From NCBI GenBank assembly GCA_003427395.1, contig BFEA01000289.1:1497860-1535994 (forward strand): 38,135 nt of DNA, given 5' to 3'. Source of the stretch: Chara braunii (lineage: Eukaryota > Streptophyta > Charophyceae > Charales > Characeae). The notes below the pieces were generated by a model. That model saw only the letters and a list, made by a program, of their open reading frames with translations. It searched no databases and was not told where the DNA came from. The position numbers were made by a program, and so were the translations under genes. Shown one piece after another: positions 19,212-28,406 of this stretch. Each line of letters begins with the position of its first letter. Positions within the stretch are counted from its first letter, which is position 1.

Positions 19212-20077
19212 ACAAAACGACTGCCAGCAACCAAAGCAGGCCTTTTTGTTTTTTTGTACGTGGTATTTTCAAAAAAGAAACTCCGTTCTCGTGCCGACGG
19301 CTAGCGTGCAACAGAGCGCAGCGCTAATTCGCGCTAGCGTCCGTCCCCAGGCCCGTCGGGAGTACGCTCGCAGGACCTCGTTTCCCGAGCCGCCGGCTTG
19401 CCGGCTCCCACCAATGCACACTGCGCCTCGAATCTTTGCACCCGCCGCATTTCGATTTTCAAAAATGGGCGGCAAGCCGCCATCGCCAGCCAATCAACAA
19501 GGTAGCTTGCGCTTCGAGCGCGAGCGCACCGCACCATCTCCAAACGAAGCCGCCTCATCTTCTCGGGTCGTAGCAAGTAGCCTTCATCGCCATTCAAGGA
19601 AGATCCCAAGGACAACCCGGCTCACGCCCCCGCGTGCGAGCAATGGGAAGCCTCCAGAATCTTCAAGTATCACAATAGCCCAGCATCCGGCCTCTACTCG
19701 AGGAGCAGAAGAGACGGACTGTCATCTGCATAGCGGACATTCACGAGCGCTTGAGGGACACTACCAAGTGAAGAACAACTAACAGCGAATCTCATACCAA
19801 CCCCCCACCTTCCAAGCTTTTTCGCCTCCCACTCTCTCTCCCCCCCACCTCTCCTCCCCCTCCGTTCAATCCAAGGCTGGGCCGGCAACCGGCCGGTTCA
19901 CCTCCCCCGGTCCACCCGGATCCGGACCAGCCCAGGGGGGATGAACCGGAAAACCGGTTTTCAAAAAAAATGCCTAGGATTTTTCGTTTTTTTTTTTTTT
20001 TGGTCAGCAGATTCGGACTGCGCTCTTCGAGATCTGTCCAAATCCGCAATAAAATTTGGAAGGTGCGAATTTTTTTT
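19212..20077. other. Unassigned GC-rich segment
   Basis: The plus strand has a frame to 19782 (196 codons from 19192), but it begins in the U6 copy and shows no domain, so I do not call a gene. Small CG-rich palindromic motifs (GCTAGCG, GCGCTAATTCGCGC, ACCGGCCGGT, AACCGGAAAACCGGTT) are scattered here. T-run near 19986-20002, then a G16 run at 20078-20093. Confidence 0.3.
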
Positions 20078-20318
20078 GGGGGGGGGGGGGGGGCATACTA
20101 TCGGGTGGGGCCAGGGAGTCCGAGGATGGCCTTTACGTGGAGGGGTCAAGAAAACTACTTTACTTGACCCCTCCGTGGCCTTTCAAATTTCAATTCGACC
20201 ATATACCTCTTTATTGGTTTATGCCATCAGGTATTGGTATGCTAGAGGTCGAACGACATATGCTGTTGCGAGGTGCTTGCCCAAACTTATAGCTCTTCCG
20301 GAAACCGAGCTCTAAACT

Positions 20319-20570
20319 GGAAAAGTTATGGGTTGAGGTTTCCGCTCCTGCAGGCAGAGAGCTTCCTTTTGTTTTTCCCTTATATGTAGAGTCATCAGTC
20401 CACTTTCCTTTTGTTTTTCCTTTATACAGTGGGTCATCAGTCCGAATTTCTCCGAGAGTATTTCGCCTCGTGCGCTGTCCAGATACATGGAGCAAGGTTC
20501 ATTCTTGGGCTTGCACCTCGGACTGCTGCTCTGATTTTACGAGCAGAAACTTCAACCCATAACTTTTTCC
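20319..20570. repeat. 252-bp segment bounded by about 29-bp imperfect inverted repeats
   Basis: Left arm 20319-20347 (GGAAAAGTTATGGGTTGAGG...) matches the reverse complement of 20541-20570 with about three differences. The arms could make this a small foldback or MITE-like element; no clear target duplication is seen. Confidence 0.65.
20362..20445. repeat. Two tandem copies of a 42-bp unit
   Basis: Units 20362-20403 and 20404-20445 share CCTTTTGTTTTTCC and GTCATCAGTCC with a few substitutions. They lie inside the inverted-repeat segment. Confidence 0.75.
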
Positions 20571-21510
20571 CCACAGAATAGGGATGTCTGAGAAGCATAT
20601 AAACACAGCAAAGCCTAGGCTAAATCATGCTGGTTCTATCCTCCTCTGCACTTCGGTGGAGGATGAACACCTGCCTACTGTAGCGGGTTTGTGGTCTCTT
20701 AGACTGCAGTATCAATCTGAAACTAGTAAAATCCATATAGAAACAAGACCCCGTGTTTAGACGAAAACATGTGGAAGTGGGGTTCAAAAGGCCCTGTTTA
20801 CTGTTTCGAAGAGGACACTAGCCTCCCAAGCGCTCGGCAAATGCAGTAACGCCCATCGATCCCCAGTACCCCCCCCCCCCAGCATGATGCGCTGGGCTCG
20901 ATCGGGGGCCTGCCGGGCCGGTCGACTGGCCGGTCCGACCGGCAGGCTCCCGGTTGGGGGAAGGGCCCCCGGTCCAACCGGGGACCAGCACTGGTTCAAT
21001 CTGCCATCACCCCCCTCCCTTCTTCCTCCCCTCTTCCTCCATAGATCCTAATCTCGAATACTTCCCCGCCATCCCTAACGCACATCCACCCAATCTTCGA
21101 TCCAACCCAGCAAAGATTCTGCGAATACCCTCCTCCCCATCCCGCCACTTCCTGCCCCCTCCTACCATCCCCCCCCCCCCCCCCCCCCCCCCCCCCTCAT
21201 TACTCTCTATCCCCATTTGGAACACGCTTTCTACTGCCCGGCCTTATTCCTCACCCACGAACCTCTCTCTTCCCCTCCCCCCCTCCTCCCACCTCCTTCC
21301 TTCCCCGACAGTACTATTATCCTTAAGCTCTGACCAACGCCCCCTGTACCCAACACACACCCGCCATCAACACCAACCCCTCCACCACCTTCGTGCCCCT
21401 TCCTAATCACACCTAAACCTCCACTCACACCTCCCACGAAACCCCACGGAGCTTCACGATACCGCCTACAAAATACCCCCCCCTTGACCAGGCCCCCGAA
21501 CTCTACTACA
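20571..21510. other. Unassigned segment with homopolymer C runs
   Basis: No supported gene. A small hairpin ATCCTCC/GGAGGAT lies near 20638-20664. Low-complexity C-rich DNA fills 21001-21480, including a C28 run at 21169-21196, and produces spurious Pro-rich or Gly-rich frames. Confidence 0.35.
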
Positions 21511-21617
21511 ACCTTCTTACCCCGAATACAACGTACGGTCATTATAGCTGTATCTAGACTGAAAGATGCCTCAAATGCAGCTATAATGACCGTACGTTGT
21601 ATTCGGGGGAAGAAGGT
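21511..21617. repeat. Long near-perfect hairpin (40-bp arms, 27-base loop)
   Basis: Left arm 21511-21550 and right arm 21578-21617 are reverse complements at 39 of 40 positions; the arm carries CCCGAATACAACGTACGGTC. The whole is 107 bases, close to a plant microRNA precursor or a minimal foldback element in size. Homology ends sharply at both outer edges. Confidence 0.9.
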
Positions 21618-21981
21618 AGCTCACCCCTCCCTCGCTGATTCCCCTCCTCAACCCATTCGCCATCCTCCTAGCTCTACCCAGACCGCCCAAGGAAAATAAT
21701 CAACAAGTAATCAAAATAACAAACGCACTTCCACTAGTCTCGCCCCCCGGGAGAATCCAATAGATTAACGTCCTGCAGGGAATCAAACAAGTACAGCGAA
21801 ACAGAAAGGCAAAAAACAAAACAAGGGCAAAAGGTCTAAAAGGAAAAACAAAAGGAACCAAAAAAAAAGGTGTTACGATCCTGGTCATTTCACAAGTGCA
21901 AATTCACAATGAAAGACAATGCCACCCAGTTGCGAAAGAAATGAAAGCACTTGCAAAGAGATAAAGACCAGAGGAGAGAGA

Positions 21982-21993
21982 AAGAAGAAGAAG

Positions 21994-22023
<30 letters not shown>
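21982..22023. repeat. (AAG)14 microsatellite
   Basis: Uninterrupted AAG units; the Lys-rich and Ser-rich frames across it are artefacts of the repeat. Confidence 0.97.
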
Positions 22024-22025
<2 letters not shown>

Positions 22026-22180
22026 CACCAGCAAGACCAATGACAATTCCCCCTTCTCTCTCCACCTTCCTCCTCCTCCTTCACTTCACCAATCTTATTC
22101 TTCCCTCAATAATAATAATAACAATGAATGGAAGAACCAGAATCAATATCCGAAGTTCCCTCTTACTGCGGACTCAACTC

Positions 22181-22215
<35 letters not shown>

Positions 22216-22216
22216 C
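22181..22216. repeat. (AAC)12 microsatellite
   Basis: Uninterrupted AAC units following GGACTCAACTC. Confidence 0.97.
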
Positions 22217-22287
22217 CAGTCCACCATAGCTATGGCTTCCCTCCTTCAGCCTCCTCTCTCATGCATAGGCTATGGCGGACTACTCGA

Positions 22288-22367
22288 AGCAGCTAGGGTG
22301 CTGCGCTGATGTCCAAAGGACAACTCAAGCAGCTATGGTGCTGCGCTGATGTCCAAAGGACAACGCA
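22288..22367. repeat. Two tandem copies of a 40-bp unit
   Basis: 22288-22327 and 22328-22367 share GTGCTGCGCTGATGTCCAAA; they differ at two positions. A partial third copy (CCAGCTATGCCGCTGCTGA) follows. Confidence 0.85.
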
Positions 22368-23000
22368 GACCAGCTATGCCGCTGCTGACTTGGTCCGCTA
22401 TGCCTGACTCTGCCTCGAGCTTCCCTGGTGCCGCACTACCCCAACTGGGGCCTTCCAGATGCAGCGCCCAACAAGGTGATGAAGATGGTGTCTTCCATAG
22501 CGAGGTAAGTGCCCCGCCACTCTCCTACCATGCCCCCTTCTTCCTCCTCCTCAAGCTGGACTGCTCGCCATAGCCAGGCTGAGCTCCAGCGGCCCTTCAC
22601 CTCCAAGCAGCGCTGTACCAGTCCAGCGCTGCGCTCCAGCAGCATGTCGCCAATCCTTGCACACCGCAAATGAGGAAGAGCTTTTTGCTCTTCCTGGAGA
22701 TATAGCGGCCTACCGGCCTCCTGGGCGGTGACTTCCTAGGCCGAGCGGCCTCCCAGCAACCGGTACCTCCTCCCTTTCGGAGGGAAACATCATTGCAGGC
22801 TCTGCTATCCTCCCTATAGGCCCTAGACCCGGGCTACTTGGACTGGTACCGGCCTACCGCTATCCTACCGCTACTGGGCCTCTAAAAATGCCAACTTTTT
22901 GTCTTCTTCTGCTCGGCCTCCAGTACCCGACACCCCTACCACTACTTGAGTGGTACCGGCCTACCTGCTACTTGAGTGTTTTTCCCCGTTGTTCTAAGTG

Positions 23001-23288
23001 TTGCGGGCCTACCCCCGCTACTTGAGTGTTTTCCCCCCTGCAACACTCAAAGTCACGGCCACAGGTAAGTACCGGCCCTGCGGGGCCCTTCAACCAACAA
23101 GTACCCTTGTGGGTCATACACACACTCAACCGTCAAGCACTCAGACAGGCATGCAAACCAGCAGGCACGCACACACACATACATGGAAATCACAGCAGAA
23201 TGCGGGAATTTCAGCAAGGCATTCATTCCAGCGGCAAATCCCAGAAATCAGTAGTGTTCTCAGTCTGTGTTTTTGGCGGGTCATTACA
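23001..23288 (-). repeat. 3' LTR end of the second Ty3/gypsy element (left limit not determined)
   Basis: The inner edge at 23288 is set by minus-strand TGTAATGACCCGCC directly after a purine tract. I cannot find the partner LTR, so the left coordinate is arbitrary. Upstream DNA to about 22850 has repeated GCTACTTGAGTGTTT blocks (22968 and 23017), perhaps also LTR. Confidence 0.5.
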
Positions 23289-23291
23289 TTA

Positions 23292-23301
23292 CCCCCCTCT
23301 C
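23292..23301 (-). promoter_or_regulatory. Polypurine tract of the second element
   Basis: The minus strand reads GAGAGGGGGG, three bases before the LTR start TGTAATGACC. This is the expected plus-strand cDNA primer. Confidence 0.7.
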
Positions 23302-23443
23302 AAGAGCGAGGTCCCTTCGAGCAAGTAACTCAATCATAGTTGGCACAGAATGCATCGTAGGAGTAAATCAGAAAGAGAGACTTAGTAAGTCCGTGAGGAG
23401 TCATTTCTGCAACGAATTTAGCAGTCTGTCCCTCACGGATCTG

Positions 23444-25117
23444 TCATTCATAAACGTTCACAACACGGGGAACACTCTTTAGCAGCTCTTTTCGGTCGAT
23501 CCAGAAAAATTCAGTCAACGGGTGATAGAGGAAGTGAACCTTGTACTGTCTGTTCCTCCCTCTTCCCTCGTGAGAAACGATTTGGTCTATCTCATGGCCG
23601 CCGTCGATAGGGCGAGGTATCATAGGGTCTCGAAAGGGAAACGTCTCATCATCAATATGTGGAAACAGTTTGGACGCATGAAAGACCGGATACGTGCGCA
23701 GATGAGGAGGCACGTCAATCACATATGAAGGACCAAAATCATCCCCAATCACCTTGAGGTGCAGCTGCGCCTCCTTGAGGACCTGCAAAACTTCCTTAAG
23801 GTGGTTGAGGTGCTCTTCTATGGTTTTACTGAAGATCAGGATATCGTCAAGGTACACAACCACAAACCAGTTGAGCTGACGGCGAAGTACCTTGTCCATG
23901 AGGCACTGAAATGTGGCCGGTGCATTCGTAAGACCGAAGGGCATAACGATGAACTCGTACAGCCCATCGCGTGTTTTGAATGCAGTATTGTGCTGGTCAC
24001 TCGGATCAACTTCAATCTGGTGGTAACAAGATTTGAGGTCGATCTTGGAGAAGACCTTGCACCCACCTGCCGCGTCTAGCAGATCATCTATGCGAGGCAA
24101 AGGGTAAACATTCTTTCTTGTGTTCCGATTAAGGCCACGATAGTCAATACACATCCGGAGTTTGCCTCCTTTCTTTGGCACAAACAGGACAGGTGCACCG
24201 AACTCAGACTCACTGGGCCTAATCCATCCACGATCAATCATATCATCAATCTGCCTTCTCAACTCCTCCAACTCGCCTTGTCCCATACGGTAGACGCAGC
24301 CCTTTGGAGGAACACTCGCCTCTATTATCTCGATTTTGTGTTTGACCGGACGCTCGGGAACTCCACGAGGTTCGGCCAAAACTTTAGGGAATCGATCTAA
24401 TAGCTGGCGAATGTTTCTTGGGACTTCCGGTGGAGGATCATCCTCATCAGGAGAAAGGAAATCAGTTCGAGAATTTACAGCAATTACAACCGGATTTGAA
24501 GTATTTGGATCAAAAGTAGAGGGATTATTCACAGTAGAAGTAGATGGATTAGAAGCAGAGGTGGTAGAAGTAGAGTTACTTACCAAGGTAGAAAACGCAG
24601 CAAAAGTAGAAGGCACATGAATAGGCTTTACAAAAGCTACATGTACATGCTCAATCTCCTTGCGCCTGCGCACTGATTTGCAGAATTTGGTTGCACTTAG
24701 AAGAGTCACAGGGGACTCGCGCGCCTCATCCAATAGGACGGTACGCTCGTTCCCCTTGGCATCACGCACCACGAACTGATTGTCCGCCCATGTGGTCCTT
24801 AGGCAATGAGCCTTTAACCAGCCCAAGCCAATGACCGCGTCGAACGGACACTTGTCCATGACATAGAAGTTAAGCTCATGTGTGACAGTGCGGTCCTTGT
24901 CAAAGGTGACGCGCACACCTTTGACAACATGTGTAGAGGTGACAAACTCTTGGTTGCCCACTTGGGTCTGACAAGGGTTCTGCAGTTCCACTTGCTTCAT
25001 TCCCAGGCCCGCCTTACGAATCCCGTTAAGAGAAAAGAAGTTAGTGGTTGAGCCACTATCGATCAGCACGCGGATGTATCGGCGGTTAATGAGCAGTTTA
25101 AAGAAGGTTAGCTCCAC
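23444..25117 (-). CDS. Fused protease-reverse transcriptase-chromodomain ORF (internally deleted gypsy pol)
   Basis: An uninterrupted 557-codon frame. Residues 16-29 hold the protease site VLIDSGSTTNFFS (D-S-G), with AVIGLGWL near 94-101. A Ser/Thr/Asn-rich linker follows (about 170-215). RT starts near 305 with GAPVLFVPKKGGKLRMCIDY, has SKIDLKSCYHQIEV (about 357-370), MPFGLTNAPATFQ and YLDD at 422-425. At residue 455/456 (about 23752/23753) the RT palm (..KEAQLHLK) joins directly to VIGDDFGPSYVIDVPPHLR, which belongs to the end of integrase, then a chromodomain-like segment (about 509-545: EIDQIVSHEGRGRNRQYKVH, then FFWIDRKELL). RT thumb, RNase H, and the zinc and catalytic parts of integrase are missing, yet the frame is kept. 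It follows a broken gag in the opposite-strand sense of the window. Confidence 0.88.
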   Translation of the reverse strand: MELTFFKLLINRRYIRVLIDSGSTTNFFSLNGIRKAGLGMKQVELQNPCQTQVGNQEFVTSTHVVKGVRVTFDKDRTVTHELNFYVMDKCPFDAVIGLGWLKAHCLRTTWADNQFVVRDAKGNERTVLLDEARESPVTLLSATKFCKSVRRRKEIEHVHVAFVKPIHVPSTFAAFSTLVSNSTSTTSASNPSTSTVNNPSTFDPNTSNPVVIAVNSRTDFLSPDEDDPPPEVPRNIRQLLDRFPKVLAEPRGVPERPVKHKIEIIEASVPPKGCVYRMGQGELEELRRQIDDMIDRGWIRPSESEFGAPVLFVPKKGGKLRMCIDYRGLNRNTRKNVYPLPRIDDLLDAAGGCKVFSKIDLKSCYHQIEVDPSDQHNTAFKTRDGLYEFIVMPFGLTNAPATFQCLMDKVLRRQLNWFVVVYLDDILIFSKTIEEHLNHLKEVLQVLKEAQLHLKVIGDDFGPSYVIDVPPHLRTYPVFHASKLFPHIDDETFPFRDPMIPRPIDGGHEIDQIVSHEGRGRNRQYKVHFLYHPLTEFFWIDRKELLKSVPRVVNVYE

Positions 25118-25353
25118 ACTCCCTTGAACACGGCGTTGCTGCTTGAGCTGCAGTCAGTGTTCCATGTGAGCGTGGAAGTCAACTTCCTTAGACTCCTCCC
25201 AAGGCTCAGTGTAAAGCACATGAATTGCAGCAGCTTTGGAATCAGCGTCGTTTCGGGCTTCAAGAGTAGGCTGTTGATCAGATTCAGGCTCATTAGAGGG
25301 GCCTGCAACTGATGTTTCAGCTTCCCTTGTTGTAGGGAGTGTTGATGACTCCT
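25118..25353 (-). other. Gag-pol linker without clean frame
   Basis: This lies between the zinc-knuckle frame end and the protease ATG. Short frames only; presumably mutated linker of the same polyprotein. Confidence 0.4.
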
Positions 25354-26995
25354 CTATGCCCTTTGCTTGTTTCCCTGCAATCTATAACAGTCCTGCACAG
25401 CATGCCCAAGCTTTTGACAATGCAGGCATATGTCCCAGTTTAGATCTTCTTTCCCATTCCTTTTGACTGATTCGGAGGGCCTCCCAAGGCTTGGTAGATG
25501 CATCCTCCGGTTTCTCAAAGATCTTCGCATTCTTTGGGAGGTGGACAACAGTTACCTTACCTGAACCACGGTTGGGCCCCTTGTTCGAAGCATTCTTTCT
25601 AAAAGCATTCAGTTTTTCATCCTCGTTGACGTCAGACTCAATGGCTGATGTGGAACAACACATATCGGAGTCCGGCTCTAGATCGTCATCTAGAGACAAA
25701 TCATCCACATAGGACTGATCTTCAGCCTCCCGATGATCATGCAGTGCAAGCTGGTTGCTGCTTCCAAACCGCTTGCGTTGTGGTTTCCCACCTGCAGTGG
25801 GCGCCTTCTTCCGCCTGGCGAGGTCCTTGGCCTTTAGGTTGACTAGATCCGTCATGAGCTCTCTCCAGGTGGTATGGTCTTTGAGTGCCAACAGGGAGAG
25901 TTATTCTTTAGGGGCCACTCCCATGACTACATCCATACAAGACACATCAGTCATTCCCAGGTCTGGAGTAGTGAACAGACCAGTCAAGTATTGTTCCAAA
26001 GCTTGCATGGAGGACCTCCATGTTTGACCCTTGAGGGCCTCAAGCTTCAGCCTAGCCTTGAGTGCAACATGCTTGTCTTGGTATCGTGCGATGAGAAGGT
26101 CCTCAAGGGTGCGTACAGAGGTTACCTTCAGCCACTCAGTCAGGTCAATTCGTTCATAACCTGCAGCAACAACTTGGAGCTCAATGTAATTCCGTACGAC
26201 GGGCTCAGTATTAGTCCCCATGATCATACTTCGGTCCTCTTGTGGTGTCCGCATGACCTCGAAGTATGACCGCATGGAACTAATCCAAGAGGTGATGTCC
26301 GCTTTCCCGTCGTACTTGGACGGCAGAGTGGCCGCCCGCTTGTCCACCATGGGACCGTTGTACTGAACGCCAGTAGGGACTGTGGCGTTTTGGGCTGATG
26401 TCATCGCATTTGGGACTATGACTAGTGCAGAACTGCCGGCGCTGCCGCTCAAGGAGCTGGCACCGGATCCTGCACTCGTCACAGTTCCACTTGCCCTTGT
26501 CATGAGGACTGTGTTGGGTTGAGAGACTGGGACTGCCGCAGGTCGAGGGTTAGGAGGGCGGGGGGCAGACAGTTGGGACTGTTTGAGGCTGATTATCTCA
26601 GCCTGCAGCTCTTGGTTTCGCTGCTCTAGTGCTGTCACACGGGACTCAAGGTTTTCCAAGGTCCGCAGTCGAACCAAGGCTGCTATGGCAGCAGCTAGTT
26701 CCTCCTGGAACCGGTCAGCATTGGCTTCCGGGATCCGAAGGAGAGCCACCTGATCAGCAATGTTGGCAGCTCTGGCTGCTGCCTCTGCCTCCCTTTCCCT
26801 CTGCACTGCATCATCATACAACTTCTGAAAGAACGGCTTCCCGGCCTCGTCCGCTGCGTCCAGCATGGCCTGCCATTGTGCAGATGTGATGTCTGCCATG
26901 CCCGAGGAAGGGGTGTCAGGAAAACGGTACGGATGGGTGGAGGGAGAGAACGATTGAGCGGACAAGAGGAATCCACACAAGGTAACTACCTGCAC
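25354..26995 (-). pseudogene. gag of the second Ty3/gypsy element, one stop and one frameshift
   Basis: The main frame runs 26995-25901 (364 codons) and stops at TAA 25901-25903. It continues in the same phase from 25891 to 25382, then shifts phase so that the zinc knuckle CLHCQKLGHAVQDC (perfect C-x2-C-x4-H-x4-C, near 25395-25436) is read in the frame ending at 25354. The likely start is the internal ATG of MADITSAQWQAML near 26899, since upstream residues look like translated leader. The N-terminal 130 residues form a coiled-coil-like region (REREAEAAARAANIADQVAL, then LESRVTALEQRNQELQAEII). A Ser/Ala/Pro spacer follows, then the gag domain (SKYDGKADITSWISSMRSYF, then LEDLLIARYQDKHVALKARL). 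It would form particles and bind RNA if intact. Confidence 0.85.
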
Positions 26996-27720
26996 AAGAG
27001 GAGCATCAACAAAAAGGAGTAAGGGATCTCCTTATCCTACGAAACCCCAAAGACCATCATCAAAGGTGAAATCTATACCTTCTTATACCTCCAAACGGTA
27101 AAGGTAAGTCCAAACTACAAAACCACCCTTGATCCTCGGATCGAATCTTCCCAAGCTCTTCAATCCTCCTCTGTCATGAACAAACTTCTCACGGGACGCT
27201 GACCTGCCCAAGCCTTCGGAAATTCCTCAAAGGCAATGAAAATGCCACCGGGTTAAAATTCCAAGCCGTATTCACGTGGAAAACAAGCACAGGAGATCAA
27301 AGCCCTCTATCGCAGCATAGCATTTCGACCCGTTGCGAAGGGTCGGAAATAAGACGGGGTAAAGAAAGGAGAGGAGGCCAAAATAATAAGGAATCGCAGG
27401 AATTTCGAAAACAGACAGAGAAGGGCAGGACACCGGAGTGAAGGGCGAGTACGGACCAGAGGGATCTTACACGAGTGAGAGGGAAGGAGCGACGGGAGAA
27501 GCAAGCAACGAGAGAAAAGGACATATAAGGAAAGGGAAAGGACAATTAATGGTAACAGTGATCCTAGAGGGGAAATAGACACAAACAGAGGAACGAAGGT
27601 GTGAGCAGAGGCGTGAGAGAGAGAAGACAGGAGAAGGACGGAAAGTTAAGGAGCGCGGACACATCGAGAGAAAGAGCTAGGGCTGAAAACAGCCAGATAT
27701 TATTTATTCTTTAATAAATC
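26996..27720 (-). other. Putative leader region; no 5' LTR recognised
   Basis: Purine-rich plus-strand DNA without frames of interest. I searched by eye for a copy of the LTR end (plus-strand GGGTCATTACA) and for a primer-site match and found neither. The 5' LTR is missing, too diverged, or elsewhere. Confidence 0.35.
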
Positions 27721-27796
27721 CAGTATTAATACCATTATTATTCTACAATATTTATTTTCAGTATTATTACCATTATTATTCTATAATATTTATTGT
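27721..27796. repeat. Two tandem copies of a 38-bp AT-rich unit
   Basis: 27721-27758 and 27759-27796 share ACCATTATTATTCTA and AATATTTATT, differing at three positions. Confidence 0.85.
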
Positions 27797-27861
27797 TGCT
27801 ATTATTCAGCCTCCACCACAATTGTTAGCTCTCACCGTCTCATTATTCTGGTATCTTTGCC

Positions 27862-28131
27862 AAAGTCGATCCCCAAGCGGGGAGGCCAACCTCTACCAAA
27901 ATTTTGTCAAATTCCAGCATAGGCCCAATCCGGTCCTATTGGGCCGAACTCCGCCACTGACTCTTTCGGCAGTATCAATTCCTAGGAGTGGAAGCTCTAA
28001 ACTTTCTTTTCCCTCATTTGTTAAAAGAACATACCCTGCCATCGGTCCGCTTCCCCCTCGCCATCTCCTCAGACAAAGCCATTATTCCTAAAGTCGATCC
28101 CCAAGTGAGGAGGCTAACCTCTACCAAAATT
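27862..28131 (+). repeat. 42-bp direct repeats 228 bp apart, possible LINE 5' UTR monomers
   Basis: 27862-27903 and 28090-28131 match at 39 of 42 positions (AAAGTCGATCCCCAAG then AACCTCTACCAAAATT). All three differences are transitions. They lie directly upstream of the plus-strand LINE ORF1, where some LINEs carry tandem promoter monomers. Confidence 0.7.
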
Positions 28132-28406
28132 CACCCCTTTTCCTACCCTCCCAGCTCACGCAACCCCCCACCCAACAATTCCATCTTTCCCACCCTCTTG
28201 AGCGCCCACATCCCCAAATCACAGCGCGCGCTGACCGATGCCCACTCCGAATCCCACACGTCCTGCAACTCCCCGACACGCCGATCGTCCCACGACTTAT
28301 GCCCCACCCCCCTAAAGGACACTCCCCAAGACAGTGAACAAGAAGAAACCAACCCGTCCACATCACTCTGCTCCACGTCCAACCTGCCTCGCGGTCAAAC
28401 ACCACA

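Noticed and set aside
19192-19782. 196-codon plus-strand frame as a gene
   Set aside because: It starts inside the U6 retrocopy, has no domain and reflects GC-rich composition.
20954-21406. 150-codon Pro-rich frame
   Set aside because: It is generated by C-rich low-complexity DNA including a 28-base C-run.
21919-22309. Frames with Lys and Gln or Asn runs
   Set aside because: They are products of the (AAG)14 and (AAC)12 repeats; no other coding signal.
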